Shown: positions 23,834-31,900 of the stretch, piece after piece
Position numbering within the stretch: position 1 is the stretch's first letter
Layout of the letters: each line of letters starts with the position of its first letter
NCBI GenBank assembly: GCA_945873105.1
Contig: CAMCBW010000045.1
Coordinates: forward strand, 1-41,360
Direction of reading: 5' to 3'
Origin: Tangfeifania diversioriginum
GTDB taxonomy: Bacteria; Bacteroidota; Bacteroidia; Bacteroidales; Prolixibacteraceae
DNA length: 41,360 bases
Translations under genes and position numbers: made by a program
Notes under the pieces: generated by a model
What the model saw: only the letters and a program-made list of their open reading frames with translations
What the model was told of the DNA's origin: nothing
Databases searched by the model: none

Positions 23834-25957
23834 ATGTCAAAATTATTTTTGCTGCTATATTTCTTTACAATCGTACTCTTGCCCTTGAGAGGTCAGCAAA
23901 AGGTATCACCGCCAAAGACGGTCAAAGCTCAGTCCAAATCTGTCAAGGCTCCGGTAAAAGATGTAAAGCCTCCTGTCAAATCTGTCAAAGCTCCGGTAAA
24001 AAGTGTTAAGCCTCCGGTCAAATCTGTGAAAGCAGTGGCAAAACCTGCCAAAGTTCAGGTCAAATCCACAGCTGCAACACCCATTGGCCTCTCTTCCGCG
24101 CGAAGCATGCGTCTGGCGCAGCGGTTGGAGGCTCAAAATTCGATCGTTCTGTTGAAAAATGAGGGCTCCCTCTTGCCGCTTCAACGGTTGGATACCCTGA
24201 GAATTTTGGTGGTTGCGACAGGTTTGGAAGATGAGAGTTCAATCAGTCAACTAATTGGCAGGTATGTTCGGGTTGATTGCATCACCATGGAGCCGGGCGA
24301 CAAACCCGGTTCTTTCCGCCGTAAACTGAAATCTGCAAATTACAACCTGGTCATTTGGGCCAAGGGAGATAAATTTCAAGGCGAACGTTCCAAAGATGAA
24401 AATTTAAACAGGGTGGATGAACTATCCGGCTTGGAGGCCCGCCATTCCCTGGTGGAGGAGGAGCGGGCAATGCTGGATGAGTTTCCCCAGGGAACCCATG
24501 CAGTATACCTCCTTTTTGGATCCAGGCAGTTTCTTTCACACTGGTCGGCTACGGAAAGAGCCAATGCGGTAGTGGTCTCTGGAGGGTCGGATTACGATAG
24601 AATGGACCTTTCTGCGCAGCTATTGTTTGGTGGATTCCCTGCCCCTGGCAAGCTTACTTTCGATTTGCCAAATTTCAAGTGTGGAGAGGGATTGGCGGTA
24701 GCACCTGCCGGAAGGCTGGGTTACATCCTGCCGGAGGAGATTGGGCTGGATTCTTTGAAACTGGCCCAGAAAATGGACTCCCTGGTAAGGATCGGGTTGA
24801 AGGAGAAAGCCTATCCCGGATGCCAGGTGTTGCTGGCGAAAAATGGAAAGATATTCTACCAGCGTGCATATGGTTACCATACTTACAGTCAGGCGGTTTC
24901 TGTCAAAAATGACGATCTCTACGACCTGGCCTCCCTTACCAAGATTTTGGCTCCTGTTCCTGCCCTGATGATGCTTGCTGATCAGAAGAAATTTCAGGTA
25001 AACCGAAAGATGAGCGACTATTGGACGGATTGGAAGGGGAGCAACAAAGATGCAATCCTGGTTTCCGATATTCTGTCTCACCAGGCCAGGCTAAGGTCGG
25101 GAGTGATCTTGTGGCCAAAAACATTGGATGCAAGGGGTATCTACAAAGCTGACTTTTTGGTAACACAGCCTATGCAGGGATTCGACCTGAGGGTATCGGA
25201 AGGATTGTATTTGGTCAACAGCTTCCCTGACACCGTATTCAAAGCCATTCACGATTCTCCTTTGCTTAAAACCAAAAAGTATGCCTATTCTGACCTTGGT
25301 TTTGTCCTCTTCCCAAAAGTAATTGAGAATCTGTCGGGAGAATCCTATCAATCTTTTCTATACCAGCATATCTACCGAAAACTGGGAGCCAATACCCTGA
25401 TGTTCAATCCCAGGAAGACAGAGCCCAAAGAGAGGATTGTCCCGACCGAAGAGGACCGGGCATTTCGTCGGGAGCTGCTGCATGGATACGTCCACGATGA
25501 AACAGCAGCCCTGATGGGGGGAGTATCCGGCAATGCAGGACTCTTTGGATCCAGCACGGATGTGGCAAAGGTCATGCAGCTGTACCTGCAGAATGGCATC
25601 TATGGCAATGAAAGGTACATCTCTCCCGAAACACTGAAGAGTTGGACCAGCAGCCATCCGCAAAAAATCAGCAACCGGAGGGGGTACGGATTCGATAAGC
25701 CGGCCATCCGGCTTAGCAGCCAGAAAGTCAAAGAGCGGTATCCCTCAGGTAAAGTGTCTGAACAAAGTTTCGGACACTCAGGCTATACAGGTACATTTAC
25801 CTGGGCAGATCCCGCGACCGAGCTGCTTTTCGTCTTCCTTTCAAACAGAGTCTTTCCGGACCGCGACAACCAACAGATCAATAAGTTGAAATTGCGCACC
25901 TTGCTGTTGGATAACCTGGTTAAAATGGCGGGTGAACCGGTTAAACCCTCCAGGTAA
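23834..25957 (+). CDS. AmiE-like serine hydrolase with GH3 C-terminal domain and basic heptad stalk; GH3 catalytic domain absent
   Basis: A 707-aa exported protein. A signal peptide spans residues 1-21. Residues 34-78 are about six imperfect heptads of VKSVKAP / VKSVKPP, very basic. From about residue 90 it matches the start of a GH3 C-terminal domain (SIVLLKNEGSLLPL at 103-116) up to about residue 305. A class C beta-lactamase-like domain follows, with nucleophile S367 in SLTK (K370), Y485 in YSD and H648 in HSG. In Bacteroidota the usual relative is a protein of about 1000 aa with a GH3 NagZ catalytic domain in front. Here that domain, and its Asp/His region, is missing. The spacer to the divergent namZ is only 141 bp and cannot hold it. 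The likely activity is removal of peptide from MurNAc-peptides, as in AmiE. Confidence 0.85.
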   Translation: MSKLFLLLYFFTIVLLPLRGQQKVSPPKTVKAQSKSVKAPVKDVKPPVKSVKAPVKSVKPPVKSVKAVAKPAKVQVKSTAATPIGLSSARSMRLAQRLEAQNSIVLLKNEGSLLPLQRLDTLRILVVATGLEDESSISQLIGRYVRVDCITMEPGDKPGSFRRKLKSANYNLVIWAKGDKFQGERSKDENLNRVDELSGLEARHSLVEEERAMLDEFPQGTHAVYLLFGSRQFLSHWSATERANAVVVSGGSDYDRMDLSAQLLFGGFPAPGKLTFDLPNFKCGEGLAVAPAGRLGYILPEEIGLDSLKLAQKMDSLVRIGLKEKAYPGCQVLLAKNGKIFYQRAYGYHTYSQAVSVKNDDLYDLASLTKILAPVPALMMLADQKKFQVNRKMSDYWTDWKGSNKDAILVSDILSHQARLRSGVILWPKTLDARGIYKADFLVTQPMQGFDLRVSEGLYLVNSFPDTVFKAIHDSPLLKTKKYAYSDLGFVLFPKVIENLSGESYQSFLYQHIYRKLGANTLMFNPRKTEPKERIVPTEEDRAFRRELLHGYVHDETAALMGGVSGNAGLFGSSTDVAKVMQLYLQNGIYGNERYISPETLKSWTSSHPQKISNRRGYGFDKPAIRLSSQKVKERYPSGKVSEQSFGHSGYTGTFTWADPATELLFVFLSNRVFPDRDNQQINKLKLRTLLLDNLVKMAGEPVKPSR
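23933..24067 (+). repeat. Coding heptad repeat (VKSVKAP/VKSVKPP)
   Basis: This DNA encodes residues 34-78 of the AmiE-like protein. A 42-nt unit carrying two heptads is nearly duplicated (from 23957 and from 23999), with mostly synonymous or Ala/Pro changes. Such a unit can grow or shrink by recombination. The peptide is Lys/Val/Pro-rich and probably extended. Confidence 0.75.
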
Positions 25958-26400
25958 ATTGATTCTATACAATTTTTGGTCACCTGAATGGATGGTTCTG
26001 CCTATCTCCTTCACGGATCATCCATCCCATTTGGCAATGGAAATAGAGGATTGCAAACAAATTAAATATGTTTTATAACAGTTAATTTTGAAGGCCAAGC
26101 TTGTTCTAATTAATTCTGTGTATATCAACAGGTAAAAGATTCATTGCCGGCAGAAAAATGTTAAAAAAGCTAAATTTCAACACTTGCATTCCAAATGATG
26201 TTACAGTTGTGTAACAACTTTGAACTATTAATATTAATTTGGCTGAACTGAAAGATAGAGGATGGAAACCAATGGGTCTAAAAATCGATTGGAGTCAGAT
26301 CACCTTCAACAGTTTATTAACATTTGAGATCACTTGAAGTACATAAAAAAATATCGTTATTCCTTAAGAATTATTTATTAACTTTTTAAAAACCAATACT
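25958..26400. other. 443-bp AT-rich spacer before the small HTH gene
   Basis: No convincing reading frame lies here. A short dyad is present: TGTTAC (26199-26204) / GTAACA (26211-26216), overlapping an alternative GTTGT / ACAAC pairing. It could be an operator or a small hairpin. The last 60 bases before the ATG at 26401 are very AT-rich and should contain the promoter and leader. No clear TAnnTTTG box was found, and no terminator is obvious just after the AmiE-like gene. Confidence 0.4.
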
Positions 26401-26649
26401 ATGACTGAAAAGATAACATTTAACGAGTTAAGAAAAATTAAAGACACTTTACCTGACGGTTCAATGCACCGCATCGCTGATGAATTGGGATTGGATGTCG
26501 AGACCGTCAGGAATTATTTTGGTGGAGCCAATTATGCCCATGGAAAAAGTGTTGGCATGCACATCGAACAAGGTCCCAACGGGGGTATCGTTTTGTTGGA
26601 TGATACCACAATTTTGGAAAAAGCCCAGGAGATACTTCACGGTCACTGA
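26401..26649 (+). CDS. Small helix-turn-helix DNA-binding protein
   Basis: An 82-aa acidic protein. The segment SMHRIADELGLDVETVRNYFGG (about residues 21-42) has the spacing of a helix-turn-helix. It is followed by GANYAHGKSVGMHIEQGPNGGIVLLDD and a short C-terminal helix. Small single-domain proteins of this type are common in Bacteroidota and mostly uncharacterised. It stands alone, with a 443-bp leader and its own terminator 30 bp after the stop, as expected of a strongly or separately regulated gene. It may be a transcription regulator or nucleoid-associated factor; this is inferred from the fold only. Confidence 0.75.
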   Translation: MTEKITFNELRKIKDTLPDGSMHRIADELGLDVETVRNYFGGANYAHGKSVGMHIEQGPNGGIVLLDDTTILEKAQEILHGH

Positions 26650-26677
26650 TTCCATCCATGAATTAATTTTTATACCG

Positions 26678-26704
26678 CTGCCCCGTTCCCGGGGCAGTTT
26701 TTTT
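26678..26704 (+). terminator. Intrinsic terminator after the small HTH gene
   Basis: Perfect 8-bp GC-rich stem CTGCCCCG (26678-26685) / CGGGGCAG (26690-26697) with loop TTCC, followed by T7. Confidence 0.95.
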
Positions 26705-26724
26705 AACTAAAAACCCATCATCCT

Positions 26725-27501
26725 ATGCGCAAGTTGCTAACCATTGTGGTATTGGTGCTACCGGTCCTGGTAATGGCCAAACCCAAAGAAGTGAAACTTT
26801 TCAATGGCAAGAATCTCTCGAATTGGGAGATTTATGTAAGTCCTGCTGCTCCAACTCCGGCTGAGCCACTTTTTAGTGTTGTGCCGGTGAACGGTGAGAA
26901 CCTTTTACACATCACAGGGGAGATAAATGCCTCCCTGGCTACCAAAAAGGAGTATGAAAACTACCATCTGCGACTGGTCTACAGGTGGGGACAAAAGGTT
27001 TTCAAACAGTTCAATTCAGGAATCCTGTACCATAGTTATGGTCCTTTTGGCGAGGGACTCGGGGTTTGGATGAGTTCCCATGAGTTGCAACTGTGTACGG
27101 CCAAAATAGGGGATTCCTACTGCATGGGAAACAGCTATTTTGAAATCCCTTCCAACAAGGAGGCGGATGGGAAGAGTTTCCGCTATGCCAAAGATGGTGT
27201 CAAAAACCAGTTTGGCGTCAATTTTCCTGCCAAGAATTGCATGAAAAAATCGGACCATGAAAAGCCGGCCGGAGAGTGGAATGTTGTTGATCTTTACTGT
27301 TTTGGCCGCACCTCCGTACACATGGTGAATGGAACAGTCAACATGGTCAATTACAACTCCGGACGAATTGAAAAAGACGGATCAGTTTTGCCACTTTCCA
27401 GGGGAAAGATCCAGATTCAATCCGAAGGAGGAGAGCTTTACATCCAAAGTATCACGCTCGTTCCTATCAAAGAGATTCCAGCGGAGCTTTTGTCAAAGTA
27501 A
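26725..27501 (+). CDS. DUF1080 (3-keto-disaccharide hydrolase-like) secreted protein
   Basis: A 258-aa protein with a signal peptide (residues 1-18, ending VMAK) and one DUF1080 domain filling the rest. The family start KLFNGKNLSNWEIYV (about 24-38) is clear, as are the laminin-G-like strands HLRLVYRWG, FNSGILYHSYG, EWNVVDLYCFG and GKIQIQSEGGELYIQSI. Members of the family act on 3-keto-glycosides made by secreted Gfo/Idh oxidoreductases; one such oxidoreductase is at 14027-15526. Other members are only carbohydrate-binding. It is a monocistronic gene between two terminators. Confidence 0.88.
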   Translation: MRKLLTIVVLVLPVLVMAKPKEVKLFNGKNLSNWEIYVSPAAPTPAEPLFSVVPVNGENLLHITGEINASLATKKEYENYHLRLVYRWGQKVFKQFNSGILYHSYGPFGEGLGVWMSSHELQLCTAKIGDSYCMGNSYFEIPSNKEADGKSFRYAKDGVKNQFGVNFPAKNCMKKSDHEKPAGEWNVVDLYCFGRTSVHMVNGTVNMVNYNSGRIEKDGSVLPLSRGKIQIQSEGGELYIQSITLVPIKEIPAELLSK

Positions 27502-27519
27502 TTGCTTCCTGTGACAATC

Positions 27520-27554
27520 AAAAAAGGCGAAATTCCAAGAATTTCGCCTTTTTT
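27520..27554. terminator. Bidirectional intrinsic terminator
   Basis: Stem GGCGAAATT (27526-27534) / AATTTCGCC (27540-27548), extended by A6 on the left and T6 on the right, with loop CCAAG. It serves the DUF1080 gene. It may also serve the convergent NIPSNAP gene, although that gene ends 120 bp away. Confidence 0.93.
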
Positions 27555-27675
27555 GGTGCTAATTTGAGAACAGCAAACCGACTGGTTTTGGCAAGTAAAA
27601 AACGGGTTGTTCCATAAATAGCTTGCCGATGTTAGCTTCGCTAAACTTTGCTGCTCAATTTGCCAATCCTGTTTT

Positions 27676-28482
27676 TCAAAAGTCAGAATAATCTGTCGGA
27701 TGAAGCAATACCTTAACCGATTTGGAAACTGTATTCTTGTATTCTGGCAGGGCTGAGAGCTTTTTCCATACCGGACTATTCCTAAAATCATTCCAGCGTG
27801 CGTCGTGGGTGGTCATATCAGCAAAGGTGGTCATGTACATCAGGTTGGGCATCGTGCTGCCGGAAATAACCTCTGCATAAAAGAGGGCGTTGAAGTCGAG
27901 ACTTTTGAAGAGCGCGACCTCTCCACCCTGGTTGAACATTTCAACCTTCTTCTTGTAGAGGTTTTCAGTACCACCTTCATAGCTTCTCAATTCATAGATC
28001 CTTTGCGATGGGGGAGTTGGGAAGGAGGGGATGGCATAGGCTGGTTGTTCCGTAAAAGCCTTCATCAGGATGGACTCTTTCCGAATGTAAGGGGGCTGAT
28101 CGAATGGAGCACCCAGGAAATCAATTCCATCTTTTTGATAAACAGCATCATTGTCAAGTGCATCCATGGTTTTGGCGAAATGGTCCAGAGAGGTAAAAGG
28201 AATCCATACATAGACAAATTTCCCTGCAAAAGCCGTATCGCTCTCGATGGGTTTAAAAACACCGGCCTTTTTAATGCCAGCCTTGTGCAAGGCAGGAAGA
28301 TAGGCGCTTTTCAAAAACTTGTCTACTTTCTCTTCCTGCACTTTTCCGCTGATCCGATAGACCTGGATCTGATAATAATCGCGGGATTTGGCAAGGAGTG
28401 AGCTTGATTGTGCCAGGATAAATAAAACAACTAGCACCAGCTGAAGGGTTGACATTCTGTTTGTTGGTTGGGAAGTTCTCAT
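27676..28482 (-). CDS. NIPSNAP-family secreted protein
   Basis: The ATG at 28482 is preferred over the longer frame from 28554. It puts a signal peptide (STLQLVLVVLFILAQSSSLLAK) at the N-terminus and gives 268 aa. Two dimeric alpha/beta-barrel NIPSNAP units are visible: one at about 30-130 (YYQIQVYRISGKVQEEKVDK) and one from about 160 (RIYELRSYEGGTENLYKKK through WKKLSALPEYKNTVSK). NIPSNAP proteins are widespread and of unknown enzymatic role. In Bacteroidota the secreted form often occurs near Gfo/Idh and DUF1080 genes, as here. It converges on the DUF1080 gene. Confidence 0.85.
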   Translation of the reverse strand: MRTSQPTNRMSTLQLVLVVLFILAQSSSLLAKSRDYYQIQVYRISGKVQEEKVDKFLKSAYLPALHKAGIKKAGVFKPIESDTAFAGKFVYVWIPFTSLDHFAKTMDALDNDAVYQKDGIDFLGAPFDQPPYIRKESILMKAFTEQPAYAIPSFPTPPSQRIYELRSYEGGTENLYKKKVEMFNQGGEVALFKSLDFNALFYAEVISGSTMPNLMYMTTFADMTTHDARWNDFRNSPVWKKLSALPEYKNTVSKSVKVLLHPTDYSDF

Positions 28483-28999
28483 AATGATCTGATTGGTATG
28501 AAAAATGAAGTTTAAATAATCATCTGTTTTTTTGTGGCTTATCTGCATTTTCATTCGCGGGAAATGATCTTGTGTGATTGTGCTTCAATCAATTGTACAG
28601 AAGATATTCGAGGCGAACGGCTGGTAAAATTAACAAATATTAATCTTATTTTTGAACATCAATCGATTCATTCATTAATTCTAGTAAAATCACTTTTATT
28701 GATGGCAATGCATAAACCGATGCGCAAATCAATGGCTGCTATTTCTTGCTGCTTGCGCTCCATTTTGTTTTTGGGGACAAGGATCATGATTTTGTACGTG
28801 GCTACTTCTCATCTTAGACTGACCAATTTTCCTAAGCTGGCAAGGATTGGATGATTAGCGGAAAGTTTGCCCATGCAATAAACCTGTTTGAACTTGAATA
28901 ATTGTACGGAGCCCATGTGCAGGATCCTTCACAAAATCGGATGTAAATTACCTTGAGCGTTTCATTATTACTGTTGATATGCAATAACTTAATCAATAC
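28483..28999. other. 517-bp spacer between divergent NIPSNAP and tamB genes
   Basis: This should contain both promoters. A 106-codon frame at 28534-28854 (+) has no recognisable domain and an atypical composition rich in Cys, Met and Ile, so it is not called. No hairpin or repeat was noticed. The tamB-proximal part (about 28940-28999) is AT-rich and ends AATCAATAC before the ATG. Confidence 0.4.
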
Positions 29000-31900
29000 A
29001 TGTTGCGGGTGAAGGAATGGGTTGACAAGCTGAAATTGGGAAAGATAGTCCGGTATCTACTGCGGTTTTCACTCGTTGTATTGATGCTGTGTCTGCTTTT
29101 GGTGGCAGCCGTGAACATTCCTTCGGTCCAGACCTTCCTGGTAGGAAAGGTAATCAAAGGCATCAGTGAAAAGAGCGGGACGATGCTTGGCTTGCAGGCA
29201 GTAAGGGTCTCCTTGCCAAACTCTGTGCAGATCGACAAACTCTATATTCAGGATCAGAACAAGGACACTTTGGTCTATCTGGGTTCACTAAAGGTAAAAA
29301 TCGGACTTTTTAAATTACTCAGGAACCGGGTTTCCATCCAAAGTGTGGATCTTGATGAGGGGATAGTTAATGTCAGTCGGAATGATTCAACTGCTGTTTT
29401 TAATTACCAGTTTCTAATCGACCATTTTGTGACCAATGGGGTGGAGCAAAAACCGGATAGTGACCAAACAGCTGCCTCTGAGTGGAACCTGGAATTGGAT
29501 GAGATTCGTCTCAGGCAAGTTCAATTGGCATGGTCAGATCCAAGGTCCGGACAAAAAGCGGTGGTTCAATTGCAAGATTTTCGTACTTCATTCAAGGAGT
29601 TTGATCTTCCAAGGCAATTGCTATCCATCCGGCGGATTGAAGCGAAAAATTGCACGGTAAAGGTTGCTTTGACCCATCCACCAGTTGGTAATCAATCCAA
29701 TAATTTGCAGCGTACAGCGGCTCAGTCACCGGGAGAGCAGAATGCGGCTGAGCTTGGGACGGTCGGTTTTCCGGACTGGCATATCAATGTTGATCAATTG
29801 CTGTTGGAGAATAGCCATGTTCGTTACGATCAGCAGGAGATCCCTGCAATGGCCAAAGGATTGGATTTTAACCACCTCTGCCTTACCAACCTGAATGCAG
29901 GATTACACGATCTTGTGATCTCACGGGAAGGGGTCTCTGCATCCCTCGATCGGTTGGATTTTGAGGAACAAAGCGGCACACAGCTCAGTAGCCTGCAAGG
30001 CGTGATTCAATTCACGGAGAGGTGCCTGAACATTTCTGATTTGCGACTGGAAACACCTTTGAGCCTTGTAAGTGGCAGCACCAGGGTGGATTTCCCCACT
30101 TTTGGTGAACTAACGACGAATATCGGGAATTGTGACCTTAAGGCAGATTGGAAGGAGGTTAGGATTGGAGGCAAGGATCTCCTCCTCTTTCTTCCGGAAC
30201 TGGAAACCAACTCCTATTTTAAAATGATTGAACCGAAAGGGATATTGCTTTCGGCCGCAGTAGAGGGAAAGATCAATTCGCTTGATGTTAAGAAGATCGA
30301 CCTCTCCCTTTTGTCAGCATCCAGGTTGCAGGCTCATGGGAAAATCAATGGCCTTCCGGATTACCAGAAGATGGAGCTGGATATCTCCCTGGATCAGTTT
30401 TCTACCTGCAGGGCGGATCTCTCCCCACTGCTGGATCCTTATTTGTCTGGCGATTTCCATCTTCCCGGAGTGATGCGTCTGAGCGGAAATGTAAAGGGGA
30501 CTATGGATTCATTCAAGGCCGATGCATCATTTTCATCCTCTTATGGAAATTTGACAACGACCGTTCATTATGTTAGTCCTGCAAGGAAGGGTGAAGATAA
30601 CCTCAAGCTAGGTTTCACCCTCCACCAAATCAATGCAGGAGCCTTTTTGGGCAATGGCATGTTTGGCAATATTTCAGCGTCAGGCAAAGTTTCCGGAAGC
30701 GGTATCACCTCTGGCAACCTTTCTGGGAGTGCCGGGATAGAAATTCAACAGGCACGAATCAACAATTACGACTACACCAATCTCACGGTTGACAGCAGGA
30801 TCAGCAACAATCAGGTGAGGATCGCTGCCAGTTCAAATGATCCCGCACTTCTTTTCAATTTAAAAGCAGAAACCGATCTTGGAGGAGAGAACAAGAAATT
30901 GTCGACCCAACTGGAGCTGATAAGGATGGATCTGCAGGCACTGAATTTCTCAGAACGTAAGTTGATGCTCAGTACGAACCTTGCAGCATCCATGAATTAT
31001 GTGAACCTCAATTCGGCAGAGGCAACCATAGATCTTAGGGACACTCGAATGCTGAATGACAGTAAGCCATTGGATGTTAAGGCTATATCACTTTATGCCA
31101 TGGCAACCCCAGACAGCCTGAGGTTCCGGCTAAATTCGGACCTGGCAGATGTTACCATTTTCGGGCAGGGGGATCCCGCGAAACTGCCTGAAATATTTCA
31201 GGCTGCCGGGCAAAGGTATTTGGGAGTCGCCGTAACGGGTGAGAATTTTCCTGGATGTTATCTCACCCTGCAAGCAAAAATCAATTCCAAAAATATTGTC
31301 CGGGATTATTTTCCAGCGCTTCAAGAGTTGGATATAAGTAATTTGTTTGGGGATTACCAAAGCTTAAACAACCAATTGACCCTTCATGCAAAGATTCCTG
31401 CAGTTGTATACGGCAAGGTGCACCTGGATTCGCTTTATTTGGACATTGCAGGTGAAAATGAGCGGCTTTCCATGGATCTTGGATTGCGCCAACTTCGGTA
31501 CGACAGTCTGATGATAAACAATTTGGCTTTCAATGGGAGCGTGGTGAAAGGATTGATTCATTCGCGTTTTTCCATTTCAGATGCCGCCGGAAGGCCCAAA
31601 TACCTGTTTGCAAACGAGATTAAAATCAAGCCGGATACAGTTACCGTAGGTTTTCTTCCGGAGGGTCTGTTGCTGGATGGGGAGACCTGGAAGAGCGTCA
31701 ATGGCAATCTTTTCAGATCAGAGCGGGGAGTTGTCTCCACCCAGCAATTCAATTTTTCAAACCAGGGGCAGTCTTTCGAATTGATAGCCCGGGGGGAGGA
31801 AAGCAAACTGGTCTTTAAGGATTTTAAATTAAGCAATCTTGCCAATGTGTTAAATTACAAGGGGAAACAAAATATAGTCAATGGAGTCCTCTCCGGGGAG

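Noticed and set aside
28534-28854. 106-codon + strand frame between the NIPSNAP and tamB genes
   Set aside because: The composition is unusual, there is no domain or ribosome site, and it overlaps the probable promoter region of the NIPSNAP gene.
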